Positions 1 to 7,473 of a DNA stretch of 24,237 nt are shown in pieces. Under the pieces are notes generated by a model that was given only the letters and a program-made list of their open reading frames with translations, was not told the DNA's origin and made no database searches. The stretch covers positions 1 to 24,237 of the forward strand of contig JAOBWK010000017.1 of the NCBI GenBank assembly GCA_025463305.1, given 5' to 3'. A program made the translations under genes and the position numbers. The stretch is from Ilumatobacteraceae bacterium (GTDB lineage Bacteria; Actinomycetota; Acidimicrobiia; Acidimicrobiales; Ilumatobacteraceae). The stretch's first letter is position 1, and every line of letters begins with the position of its first letter.

Positions 1-4
1 CAAC

Positions 5-1273
5 GTGCCCGACACCATCACCATCACCGACGACCGCACCGGAAAGACGGTCACGGTACCGATCACCGACGGCGTGTTCCCGGCATCCGCCGTGCGCGAG
101 CTCGACCCGTCGCTGTTCATCTACGACCCCGCGTTCATGCAGACCGCGGCCTGCAAGAGCGCGATCACCTACCTCGACGGCGACGCCGGGATCCTGCGCT
201 ACCGCGGCTACCCGATCGAGCAGCTCGCCGAGAAGAGCACGTACCTCGAGGTCGCGTACCTCCTCCTCAACGGCGATCTGCCGAACCCCGAACAGCTCGC
301 CACCTGGTCGCACGACGTGACCCACCACACGTTCATCCACGAGAACATGCGCAAGCGTTTCGTCGACGGCTTCCACTACGATGCACACCCGATGGGCATG
401 CTCATCAGCGCGGTGTCCGCGCTCGGCACGTTCTACAACGACGCCAAGGACATCGACAGCAAGGAGAGCCGCGACAAGCAGATCCTCCGCCTCGTCGCGA
501 AGATGCCGACGCTCGCGTCGATGTGCTACCGGTTCTCCGCCGGCCTGCCGTTCGTCTACCCCGACAACGACATCTCGTTCCCGGCCAACTTCTTGCAGAT
601 GATGTGGAAGATCGGCGAGTACGAGCTGGATCCCCGCCTCGAGCGGGCGATGGACGTGCTGTTCATCCTCCACGCCGACCACGAGCAGAACTGCGGCACC
701 ACGGCGATGCGCGTCGTCGGCTCCAGTCACGTCGATCCGTACTCCGCGGCAGCCGCCGCCGCCGCCGCCCTCTACGGCCCGCTGCACGGTGGCGCCAACG
801 AGGCGGTCATCCGGATGCTCACCGAGATCGGCCACGTCGACAACGTGCCCACGTTCATCGAAGAGGTCAAGAGCGGCAAGGGCAGCCGGCTGATGGGCTT
901 CGGCCACCGCGTCTACAAGAACTTCGATCCTCGGGCCACCATCATCAAGAAGACGGCGTACGACGTGTTCGAGGTGACGGGCACCAACCCGCTGCTCGAC
1001 ATCGCGCTGAAGCTCGAAGAGGTCGCGCTCGCCGACGACTACTTCATCAGCCGCAAGCTGTACCCGAACGTCGACTTCTACTCCGGCCTGATCTACCAGG
1101 CGATGGGCTTCCCGGTGGCCATGTTCACCGTGCTGTTCGCGATCCCCCGCACCGTCGGCTGGCTCGCCCACTGGCAGGAGCTCCTCGCCGACAAGGATCA
1201 GAAGATCAGCCGCCCCCGTCAGTGGTACTCGGGCGTCGAGGCTCGCGACTACATCGACCTCAGCGCCCGCTGA
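5..1273 (+). CDS. gltA: Citrate synthase (type II, GltA-like)
   Basis: Condenses acetyl-CoA and oxaloacetate to citrate, the entry step of the TCA cycle, in the cytoplasm. The 422-residue product has the full family layout. An N-terminal beta-rich part is followed by the signature AKS-like CKSAITYLDGDAGILRYRGY (about residues 50-69), typical of hexameric-type bacterial enzymes. All three catalytic residues are in place: His261 in GPLHGGAN, His301 in FGHRVYKN and Asp357 in PNVDFYSG. HADHEQN is also present. Length is close to the usual 425-435. The start shown is a GTG at base 5. Only four bases precede it, so neither its ribosome binding site nor a longer upstream start can be judged. The last 14 bases overlap the end of the convergent oxidoreductase gene. 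Identity is secure; the exact start is not. Confidence 0.95.
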   Translation: MPDTITITDDRTGKTVTVPITDGVFPASAVRELDPSLFIYDPAFMQTAACKSAITYLDGDAGILRYRGYPIEQLAEKSTYLEVAYLLLNGDLPNPEQLATWSHDVTHHTFIHENMRKRFVDGFHYDAHPMGMLISAVSALGTFYNDAKDIDSKESRDKQILRLVAKMPTLASMCYRFSAGLPFVYPDNDISFPANFLQMMWKIGEYELDPRLERAMDVLFILHADHEQNCGTTAMRVVGSSHVDPYSAAAAAAAALYGPLHGGANEAVIRMLTEIGHVDNVPTFIEEVKSGKGSRLMGFGHRVYKNFDPRATIIKKTAYDVFEVTGTNPLLDIALKLEEVALADDYFISRKLYPNVDFYSGLIYQAMGFPVAMFTVLFAIPRTVGWLAHWQELLADKDQKISRPRQWYSGVEARDYIDLSAR

Positions 1274-2246
1274 CCTCCAGGACGATCTTGCCGGTGTTGG
1301 CGTTGGTGGCCATGTAGCGGTGCGCGTCCTGGACCTGGTCGAACGGGTACCGGGAGTCGATGACCGGCCGGAGCGCGCCGGTGTCGAACAACGGCAGCAT
1401 CTCGCGCACGAAGCGCTGCACCAGCGCAGCCTTCTGCTCGAGCGGACGAGCCCGCAGCGTCGTGCCGATCAATCCGGCTCGCTTGGTGAGCAGCATGCCG
1501 ACGTTGACGCTGGTGCTGCCGCCACCCATCAGCCCGACCTGGATGATCCGCCCCTGGACGGCGATCGCGCGGATGTTGCGGTCGACGTAGTCGCCGCCGA
1601 TCACGTCGAGGATGACGTCGACCCCTGCGCCACCGGTGGCGGCCGCCATCTCGGCGACGAAGTCCTGCGTGCCGTAGTCGACGACCACGTCGGCGCCGAG
1701 GCTGCGGCAGGCCTCGACCTTGCCGGCGCTGCACGTGACGGCCACCCGGGCGCCGATCGCCTTGGCGATCAGGATGCCCGCCGTCCCCACGCCGGAGCCG
1801 CCGGCGTGGACCAGGGCCCAGCGGCCACTGGTCAGCCCACCCTGCACGACCAGCGCATCCCACGCGGTGAGGTAGACCTCGGGGATCGCGGCGGCATCGG
1901 CCAACGCGACGCTCGCCGGCACGGGCATCAGCATCCGCTCGTGGACCGCGATGCGCTCCGCGTACGCGCCACCCGCGTCGATGGACATCACCCGGTCACC
2001 GACCTTCCAGCCGCGCACGCGTCCGCCGACGGCCGCCACGACGCCGGCGAACTCCATGCCGGGGATCTCCGGCTGCACACCCCGCGGATCGGGGTACATG
2101 CCCATCGTCTGCATCATGTCGGCGCGGTTCAGCGCCGAGGTGTGGATGTCGACGAGCACGTCATCGAGACCCACCACCGGATCCGGCACGTCTTCGATGG
2201 TCAGCGACTCGGGACCGTTGTGGGAGCGGAGGACGACAGCACGCAT
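1260..2246 (-). CDS. NAD(P)H:quinone oxidoreductase, zinc-free MDR family
   Basis: Medium-chain dehydrogenase/reductase of the PIG3/quinone-oxidoreductase type, expected to reduce quinones or other alpha,beta-unsaturated carbonyls with NADPH. The 328-residue protein has a GroES-like N-terminal part (about 1-125, with ALNRADMMQ and GMEFAGVV). A Rossmann domain follows, with the nucleotide-binding run AGGSGVGT at 148-155. The Cys/His ligands of zinc alcohol dehydrogenases are absent, as expected for this subfamily. The C-terminus PFDQVQDAHRYM..NTGKIVL is typical of the family. It starts at an ATG with no strong Shine-Dalgarno sequence. Its stop lies inside the coding end of the convergent citrate synthase gene. 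The physiological substrate cannot be read from the sequence. Confidence 0.9.
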   Translation of the reverse strand: MRAVVLRSHNGPESLTIEDVPDPVVGLDDVLVDIHTSALNRADMMQTMGMYPDPRGVQPEIPGMEFAGVVAAVGGRVRGWKVGDRVMSIDAGGAYAERIAVHERMLMPVPASVALADAAAIPEVYLTAWDALVVQGGLTSGRWALVHAGGSGVGTAGILIAKAIGARVAVTCSAGKVEACRSLGADVVVDYGTQDFVAEMAAATGGAGVDVILDVIGGDYVDRNIRAIAVQGRIIQVGLMGGGSTSVNVGMLLTKRAGLIGTTLRARPLEQKAALVQRFVREMLPLFDTGALRPVIDSRYPFDQVQDAHRYMATNANTGKIVLEVSGR

Positions 2247-2305
2247 GACTGCAGTCTCACACGCGACGCCGACGGCACGGCCGACGTGTCACCGCGCGGT
2301 GCTTC

Positions 2306-2482
2306 GGCGGCTTCAGCGACGTGCTGAAGGTGCCCAAGGTGGCGATCGTCGTCGAGGTCGCCGGCACCTACATCCACTGCGCCAAGGCGATGCAGCGCAG
2401 CCACATCTGGGATCCCGCGACCTGGGACGCCTCCGCCGATGCGCCGGACGGCGCGCACGACCTGCGCGACGAGCGGGCCTGA
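2306..2482 (+). pseudogene. 3' remnant of a PPOX-type FMN-binding flavoprotein gene
   Basis: Between two minus-strand genes a plus-strand frame (open from 2249 to the TGA at 2480-2482) encodes a tail that resembles the C-terminus of pyridoxamine-5'-phosphate-oxidase-like flavoproteins of the MSMEG_1061/DR_2398 type. It reads KVPKVAIVVEV, then TYIHCAKAMQRSHIWDP. The IVVEV strand followed by HCAKA..RS..WDP is the recognisable signature. Nothing upstream in this frame looks like the rest of the roughly 200-residue family: residues before about 2312 are Arg-rich noise, and a TGA lies at 2246-2248. There is no ATG; a GTG at 2321 could give only 53 residues. I read it as the surviving 3' end of a gene whose body was deleted. 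The family assignment is from memory of its signature, so confidence is moderate. Confidence 0.6.
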
Positions 2483-2501
2483 ATCAACCGCCGGCCGGGC
2501 C

Positions 2502-3173
2502 TCAGCCGTCGATCAGATCGACGACGGCCCACAGGCCACGCGGTGATCCGCTCTCGACCTGCGGGAGCAGCAGGGTGCGGATGCCGACCTCGACGGCGGC
2601 GCCGTCGTTGGCCGGGTTGTCGCCCACCATCAGCACCTCGGACGGCTCGACGCCGACCGCGGCGAGCGCGATGCGGAACAGCTCGAGCTCGGGCTTGATC
2701 GTGCCATGCTCGCCGGAGATGACGAAGGTGTGCACCATCTCCGCCAGGCCATAGTGAGCGAGGATCGGACGGAGGTCGAAGGCGACGTCGCTGACCACCA
2801 CGATCGGCATGCCCCGCTCGTACAGGTCGCGCATGACCTCCTCGGTGTCGACGAAGGGCGACCAACCCAGCGCCGACGTCTCGTACTCGTAGAGGTCGTC
2901 GGCGAGGCCCGGCCAGCGCGCCTCGAGGTCGGCCCACAGATCGAGCCAGCAGGACCGGTGCAGCTCGGCGCTCTTGTCGCGCCCCTTGGCGATCTCGGCG
3001 GCCGACCGCGAACGGACGCGAGCCGCGTCCCACAGGGCATGTACATCCGAGGCAGTGACCGGCTCGTCGCCGGGCGGGCCGTTGCGGCCCGCCCAGTCGA
3101 CGATGAAGTCGACGCTCCCGGCGGTGTCGAAGAGGGTGTGGCCCCAGTCGAAGAAGACGGCCTTGACCGTCAT
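2502..3173 (-). CDS. HAD-superfamily hydrolase (phosphoglycolate-phosphatase-like)
   Basis: Predicted cytoplasmic HAD phosphatase of 223 residues with an alpha-helical cap. Motif I is FFDWGHTL with nucleophile Asp9. Motif II is VVVSD with Ser128, motif III is TIKPE with Lys160, and motif IV is GDNPAND (Asp185, Asp190). The second Asp of motif I (DxDxT), which acts as general acid/base in most HAD phosphatases, is Gly11. DxGxT variants occur in the superfamily, but catalysis may differ. The gene starts 10 bp after the isocitrate dehydrogenase stop, so the two very likely share a transcript. The substrate is unknown; a small phosphate ester is the default guess. Confidence 0.85.
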   Translation of the reverse strand: MTVKAVFFDWGHTLFDTAGSVDFIVDWAGRNGPPGDEPVTASDVHALWDAARVRSRSAAEIAKGRDKSAELHRSCWLDLWADLEARWPGLADDLYEYETSALGWSPFVDTEEVMRDLYERGMPIVVVSDVAFDLRPILAHYGLAEMVHTFVISGEHGTIKPELELFRIALAAVGVEPSEVLMVGDNPANDGAAVEVGIRTLLLPQVESGSPRGLWAVVDLIDG

Positions 3174-3183
3174 CGGGTGCCGG

Positions 3184-4413
3184 TCACGCCATCTTGGCCT
3201 GGAGGCGGCGGTCCAGCGCGTCGAGGAAGTCCTCGGTGCTCAACCACGGTGCATCCTTGGAGATGAGGAGGGCGAGGTCCTTGGTCATCTCGCCGGCCTC
3301 GACGGCCTCGATGCAGACGGCCTCGAGCGCTTCGGCGAACGCGACGACCTCGGGGGTCTCGTCCATCTTGCCGCGGTAGATCAGGCCCTGGGTCCAGGCG
3401 TAGATGGACGCGATCGGGTTGGTCGAGGTCTTGTTGCCCTTCTGGTGCTCGCGGTAGTGGCGGGTCACCGTGCCGTGCGCGGCCTCGGCCTCGACGGTCT
3501 TGCCGTCGGGGGTCATCAGCACCGAGGTCATCAGGCCCAGCGAGCCGTAGCCCTGGGCGACGGTGTCGGACTGGACGTCGCCGTCGTAGTTCTTGCACGC
3601 CCAGACGTAGCCGCCCTCCCACTTCATCGCGCAGGCGACCATGTCGTCGATCAGGCGGTGCTCGTAGGTGAGGCCGGCGGCGTCCATCTCGGCCTTGAAC
3701 TCGGTCTCGTAGACCTCTTCGAAGATGTCCTTGAACGAGCCGTCGTAGGCCTTGAGGATGGTGTTCTTGGTGCTCAGGTAGACCGGGTAGCCACGGTTGA
3801 GGCCGTAGCGCAGCGAGGCGCGGGCGAAGTCGCGGATGCTGTCGTTGTAGTTGTACATGCCCATCACGACGCCGCCGTCGTCGCCGTAGTCGGCGATCAC
3901 CAGCTCGGTCGGGGCGGAGCCATCGGCGGGCGTGTAGGTCATCGTGACCTTGCCGGCGCCTGGCACCTTCCAGTCGGTGGCCTTGTACTGATCGCCGTGG
4001 GCGTGACGGCCGATGACGATCGGCTTGGTCCAGCCGGGCACGAGGCGGGGGATGTTGGAGATGACGATGGGCTCGCGGAAGATGACGCCGCCGAGGATGT
4101 TGCGGATGGTGCCGTTCGGGCTCTTCCACATCTTCTTCAGGCCGAACTCCTCGACGCGGGCCTCGTCGGGGGTGATGGTGGCGCACTTGACCGCCACGCC
4201 GTACTTCTTGGTGGCGTTGGCCGAGTCGATGGTGACCTGGTCGTCGGTGGCGTCGCGGTGCTCGATGCCGAGGTCGTAGTAGTCGAGCTCGATGTCGAGG
4301 TAGGGCAGGATCAGCTTGTCCTTGATGAACTGCCAGATGATCCGCGTCATCTCGTCGCCGTCCATCTCGACGACGGGGTTCTTGACCTTGATCTTGGTTC
4401 CGGTGAAGGCCAT
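3184..4413 (-). CDS. icd: NADP-dependent isocitrate dehydrogenase, homodimeric (eukaryote-type)
   Basis: Oxidatively decarboxylates isocitrate to 2-oxoglutarate with NADP+. The 409 residues match the dimeric family found in mycobacteria and eukaryotes rather than the E. coli type. Substrate residues are visible: Ser98, Asn100 and Arg104 in SPNGTIRN, Arg113 in IFREP, Arg136 in [10 protein letters not shown], Tyr143, and Lys216 in STKNT. Metal-site Asp residues occur in [19 protein letters not shown] carries the Arg318-His319 pair that recognises the NADP 2'-phosphate. I chose the start at 4413 because [10 protein letters not shown] is the canonical N-terminus and a GAGAG run lies about nine bases upstream. 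The frame stays open further upstream only as an antisense shadow of the acyl-CoA dehydrogenase gene. It leads an icd-HAD unit. Confidence 0.96.
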   Translation of the reverse strand: MAFTGTKIKVKNPVVEMDGDEMTRIIWQFIKDKLILPYLDIELDYYDLGIEHRDATDDQVTIDSANATKKYGVAVKCATITPDEARVEEFGLKKMWKSPNGTIRNILGGVIFREPIVISNIPRLVPGWTKPIVIGRHAHGDQYKATDWKVPGAGKVTMTYTPADGSAPTELVIADYGDDGGVVMGMYNYNDSIRDFARASLRYGLNRGYPVYLSTKNTILKAYDGSFKDIFEEVYETEFKAEMDAAGLTYEHRLIDDMVACAMKWEGGYVWACKNYDGDVQSDTVAQGYGSLGLMTSVLMTPDGKTVEAEAAHGTVTRHYREHQKGNKTSTNPIASIYAWTQGLIYRGKMDETPEVVAFAEALEAVCIEAVEAGEMTKDLALLISKDAPWLSTEDFLDALDRRLQAKMA

Positions 4414-4474
4414 GCGTGCCACTCTCTTTCGCTGATGCTCTCGCTGTTGGGTCCACGGCTCGGCGCCGCTGCGA

Positions 4475-4492
4475 ACTTGTATTCGACTTGTA
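4475..4492. promoter_or_regulatory. Direct repeat in the icd / acyl-CoA dehydrogenase divergent promoter region
   Basis: Two exact copies of ACTTGTA (4475-4481 and 4486-4492) lie 11 bp apart, one helical turn, in the 123-bp gap between two divergent metabolic genes. Read on the minus strand they are TACAAGT. Same-face tandem half-sites are consistent with an activator or repressor site for one or both genes, but no regulator is identified. Confidence 0.35.
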
Positions 4493-4523
4493 CAGCGTAG
4501 CTCACCGAACGGCCCGATCGACC

Positions 4524-4529
4524 TACCAT
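4524..4529 (+). promoter_or_regulatory. Candidate -10 element of the acyl-CoA dehydrogenase gene
   Basis: TACCAT fits the actinobacterial TANNNT consensus and ends seven bases before the ATG, with no ribosome binding site in between. That spacing would put the transcript start at or next to the start codon, giving a leaderless mRNA. No convincing -35 box is seen. Confidence 0.4.
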
Positions 4530-4536
4530 CGGCGCC

Positions 4537-5634
4537 ATGGACTTCGCATGGACCGCCGAGCAGATCGAGTTGCGCGAGCGGGCCCGTCAGGTGGCCGCCG
4601 ACGCGGTCGGTCGCTACGGGCGGCACAACGACAGCTGGATCAACGGGTACAGCAAGGAGTTCGCCCAGGAGCTGGCCGCGCTGGGCTGGATCGGCATGAC
4701 GTGGCCGGCCGAGTTCGGTGGCGGCGCACGGCCGGCGATCGATCGGCTGATCGTCGGTGAGGAGCTGATCAAGGCCGGCGCACCGATCGCGGCGATGTGG
4801 TTCGCCGATCGGCAGATGGGTCCGACCCTGATCGCGTACGGGCGTCCCGACCAGCAGGCCGAGTTCCTGCCGAAGATCCTCAGCGGCGAGACCACGTGGT
4901 GCATCGGCATGAGCGAGCCCGAAGCCGGCAGCGATCTGGCCAACCTCAAGACCGCAGCGCGCCGCGACGGCGACGACTGGGTGATCAACGGCCAGAAGAT
5001 CTGGACCAGCTTCGGCGAGGTCGCCGACTACTGCTACTTGATCTGCCGGACGTCGAGCGAGGGTCCGCCCCACGCCGGCATCAGCGAGATCGTCGTCCCG
5101 ATGGACACCCCCGGCATCGAGGTCCGCCCGATCAAGGACATGACCACGAACCGCCACTTCTGCGAGGTGTTCTTCACCGACGTGCGCGTCCCGGTCGTCA
5201 ACCTCGTCGGGGTCGAGGGCGCGGCGTTCAAGCAGACGATGCGCCAGCTCGAGCACGAGCGTGGCGGCGTCGATCGCCTGGTCAGCAACCATGCGCTCTA
5301 CCTGCAGGCACGCGAGCGTGCCGACCGGAGCGATCCGCTCGTGCGCCAAGAGATCGCCGCCCTGGAGATCGCCTACCGGATCGGGCGGATCCTGGTCGTG
5401 CGCGAGGTGCTCAAGCAGGCACCCGCCGGCTTCAGTGCCGCCACGAAGTGCTTCTGCACCGAGCACGAGGCCCGTGTCGCCGACTTCGTCTCACGTGCCC
5501 TCGGCGCCGACGCGACGCTGTGGGACCAGACCACCGCCGGCCTCTGCTACGCGCCCGGCTACACCATCATGGGCGGCACCTCGAACGTGATGCGCAACAT
5601 CCTCGGCGAACGGGTGCTCGGCCTGCCGCGCTGA
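4537..5634 (+). CDS. Acyl-CoA dehydrogenase family protein
   Basis: FAD enzyme expected to introduce a trans-2,3 double bond into an acyl-CoA (fatty-acid, branched-chain or steroid side-chain breakdown). The 365 residues give the N-terminal helical domain (about 1-118). The beta domain carries the FAD-contact strings SEPEAGSD (126-133) and [12 protein letters not shown] (148-159). The C-terminal helical domain ends [20 protein letters not shown]. The position of the MCAD catalytic Glu376 is a Gly here (Gly346). A Glu in QLEHERGG (Glu241) sits where isovaleryl-CoA dehydrogenase has its catalytic Glu254, so the enzyme is probably active with that arrangement. It is divergent from icd and followed after 60 bp by a dienelactone-hydrolase-like gene. 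The chain-length class cannot be assigned from sequence alone. Confidence 0.9.
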   Translation: MDFAWTAEQIELRERARQVAADAVGRYGRHNDSWINGYSKEFAQELAALGWIGMTWPAEFGGGARPAIDRLIVGEELIKAGAPIAAMWFADRQMGPTLIAYGRPDQQAEFLPKILSGETTWCIGMSEPEAGSDLANLKTAARRDGDDWVINGQKIWTSFGEVADYCYLICRTSSEGPPHAGISEIVVPMDTPGIEVRPIKDMTTNRHFCEVFFTDVRVPVVNLVGVEGAAFKQTMRQLEHERGGVDRLVSNHALYLQARERADRSDPLVRQEIAALEIAYRIGRILVVREVLKQAPAGFSAATKCFCTEHEARVADFVSRALGADATLWDQTTAGLCYAPGYTIMGGTSNVMRNILGERVLGLPR

Positions 5635-5694
5635 CGCCGGGTCCGCGTACTCTGTCGGCAACGCGGCCGGAGCCGCCACGAGCACGGGGGATCC

Positions 5695-6420
5695 ATGCAC
5701 ACCGAGGACATCGAGTACGTCATCGACGGCACCGTCCACATCGGCCGGCTGGCCGTCGACCGCGACCGAACCGGCACCCGCCCGGCCGTGCTGGTCTGCC
5801 ACGAGGGGCCGGGCCTGAGCGATCACGCCACCGAGATCGCCGAGCGGCTCGCGGCACTCGGCTACGTGGCGTTCGCGCTCGACTACCACGGCGACGGCAA
5901 GGCGCTGCCCGGCGACGAGGTGATGGCCCGGCTCGTCCCGCTGATGGGCGATCCAGAGCGCATCCGCGCCCTCGCAACGGCCGGGCTCGACGTGCTGCTC
6001 GCCCAGCCGGAGGCCGACCACGACCGGGTCGCCGCCATCGGGTACTGCTTCGGCGGCACGATGGCGCTGGAGCTCGCCCGCGGTGGGGCGGCCGTGCATG
6101 CCGTCGTCGGGTTCCACTCCGGGCTCTCGACGGTTCGGCCCGAGGACGCCACCAACATCCGCGGCACGGTGCTGGTGCACATCGGCACCGAGGATCCCAT
6201 CATCCCGCCCGATCAGCGCACGGCGTTCGAGCAGGAGATGCGGGCGGGCGGTGTCGATTGGCGGATGGTGCTCCACGGCGGCGCGAAGCACAGCTTCACC
6301 AACCGGCGCGCTGGCGAGGTCGGCATCCCCGGCATCGAGTACCACGAGCCCAGCGACCGGCGCTCCTGGAACAGCATGATCGAGCTGTTCGAGGAGACGT
6401 TCGGTCCGCTGCCGGGATGA
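5695..6420 (+). CDS. Dienelactone hydrolase family protein
   Basis: Alpha/beta hydrolase of the DLH family (241 residues), a group that opens dienelactones in aromatic degradation but includes many esterases of unknown substrate. The Cys-His-Asp triad is visible: Cys118 in GYCFGGT, Asp167 in GTEDPIIP and His199 in GGAKHSFTN. CHEGPGLSDH near residue 35 matches the family's early oxyanion-hole region. A GGGGG run lies just before the ATG and serves as the ribosome binding site. A TACTCT hexamer at 5648-5653 could be its own -10 box. The stop overlaps the next ATG as ATGA, so translation of the lipoprotein gene downstream is probably coupled to this one. Family is secure; substrate is unknown. 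Confidence 0.88.
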   Translation: MHTEDIEYVIDGTVHIGRLAVDRDRTGTRPAVLVCHEGPGLSDHATEIAERLAALGYVAFALDYHGDGKALPGDEVMARLVPLMGDPERIRALATAGLDVLLAQPEADHDRVAAIGYCFGGTMALELARGGAAVHAVVGFHSGLSTVRPEDATNIRGTVLVHIGTEDPIIPPDQRTAFEQEMRAGGVDWRMVLHGGAKHSFTNRRAGEVGIPGIEYHEPSDRRSWNSMIELFEETFGPLPG

Positions 6421-7466
6421 GCCCGCACCGTGCGCGACCAGCCGCCGCGGCGGTCGTGCTCGCGCTGCTGACGGGCTGCTCGTCGAGCTCGACATCCGCA
6501 CCGTCCAGCGTGGCACCGGCCACCACGGCCCCAGCCGCGACGGTCCCGGTCACGACGACGACCGAGCCGACCACGACGGAACCGCCCACGACCGAACCAC
6601 CGACATCACCACCGACATCACCGACATCACCGACGGTGACCGATCCATCGACCACCGTCGCGCCGACCCCGATCAGCGCGGTCACGCCCGAAACCGCCGA
6701 CACGGGCGCATCCGACACGGGCACGGCGGACACGGGCACGGCGGACACGGGCACGGCGGATTCCGTGCCGGTGAACACCGACGCTGAACTGGACGACGAT
6801 TCGCTGGCCGTGCTCGGCAAGTACCCGGTGGAGGGCGACGCGATCGACGGCAACCCGGATCCGATGACCGAGCAGGTGTGGGTGCGCTTCGCTCACCTCT
6901 TCCCGGCAGCGCTGCGCCCGGAGATCACGCTGTTCGTGGCGATCGACGCCGATCGATCGGATGACACCGACGGCGCGCTCGAGCCGAACGGGCTGCGGCC
7001 GGCCGAGGACTACATCGCCCTCGACGTGACGGGCAGCGATGCCCCCGACGAGCTCGATCGTACGATGATCCACGAGTTCGCCCACCTGCTCACCCTGCGC
7101 GCATCCCAGCTGCCCCCGGACGACACCGCGATCGACTCGTGCCCGGTGTACACCGACTCGGTCGGCTGCCCGGCGAAGACGTCGTACCTCTACGCCTTCG
7201 ACACCCAGTTCTGGCCGGGGCAGACCGACGACGACATCGACCAGTCCGACGACGCGATCGAGCAGCGGTACGAGACCGGCGACTTCGTCACCGACTACGC
7301 CGCGACGAACCCCGACGAAGACATCGCCGAGGTGTTCGCGGAGTGGGTGCTCGAGAGCGCTCCCCCGGCCGGCTCGACGGTGATCGATCGCAAGCTGCGC
7401 TTCTTCGACGCCTACCCCGAGGTCGGCGCGATCCGCACGATGGTGCGCAGCGCACTCGGCCGCTGA
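6417..7466 (+). CDS. Putative HExxH zinc metallopeptidase lipoprotein
   Basis: A 349-residue exported protein. The N-terminus has a charged start (PHRAR), a hydrophobic run and the lipobox LLTGC, so Cys21 should be lipidated and the protein anchored outside the membrane. A long Ser/Thr/Pro linker follows (about 22-115) with TTTEPP, TSPP and DTGTA repeats. The globular part (about 125-349) contains HEFAH (His219, Glu220, His223), preceded by a hydrophobic stretch and followed about 80 residues later by DEDIAEVFAEW. Glu305 or Glu309 there could be the third zinc ligand, as in gluzincins. Two Cys residues (SCPVYTDSVGC) may form a disulfide. I do not recognise the peptidase family, and the substrate is unknown. 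The ATG overlaps the stop of the dienelactone-hydrolase gene (ATGA). Confidence 0.75.
   Translation: MSPHRARPAAAAVVLALLTGCSSSSTSAPSSVAPATTAPAATVPVTTTTEPTTTEPPTTEPPTSPPTSPTSPTVTDPSTTVAPTPISAVTPETADTGASDTGTADTGTADTGTADSVPVNTDAELDDDSLAVLGKYPVEGDAIDGNPDPMTEQVWVRFAHLFPAALRPEITLFVAIDADRSDDTDGALEPNGLRPAEDYIALDVTGSDAPDELDRTMIHEFAHLLTLRASQLPPDDTAIDSCPVYTDSVGCPAKTSYLYAFDTQFWPGQTDDDIDQSDDAIEQRYETGDFVTDYAATNPDEDIAEVFAEWVLESAPPAGSTVIDRKLRFFDAYPEVGAIRTMVRSALGR
6699..6758 (+). repeat. 15-bp in-frame tandem repeat in the lipoprotein linker
   Basis: Three exact copies of GACACGGGCACGGCG (from 6714, 6729 and 6744) follow a degenerate first copy at 6699. They encode repeated DTGTA units. Because the unit is a multiple of three, copy number can change without breaking the frame. 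Confidence 0.85.
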
Positions 7467-7473
7467 GCGGCCG
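7457..7473. terminator. Short bidirectional hairpin between convergent stops
   Basis: CGGCCG - CTGAG - CGGCCG forms a six-pair GC stem whose loop carries the lipoprotein stop codon and which abuts the stop of the convergent EamA gene. There is no U-tract on either strand, so function as a terminator is uncertain. Confidence 0.4.

Noticed and set aside
2974..4500. 508-residue plus-strand open frame opposite icd and the HAD gene
   Set aside because: Val/Asp/Gly-rich low-complexity translation, typical of an antisense shadow in high-GC DNA.
4414..5466. Upstream extension of the icd reading frame by about 350 residues
   Set aside because: It is antisense to the acyl-CoA dehydrogenase gene. The canonical [10 protein letters not shown] start with an upstream purine run lies at 4413.
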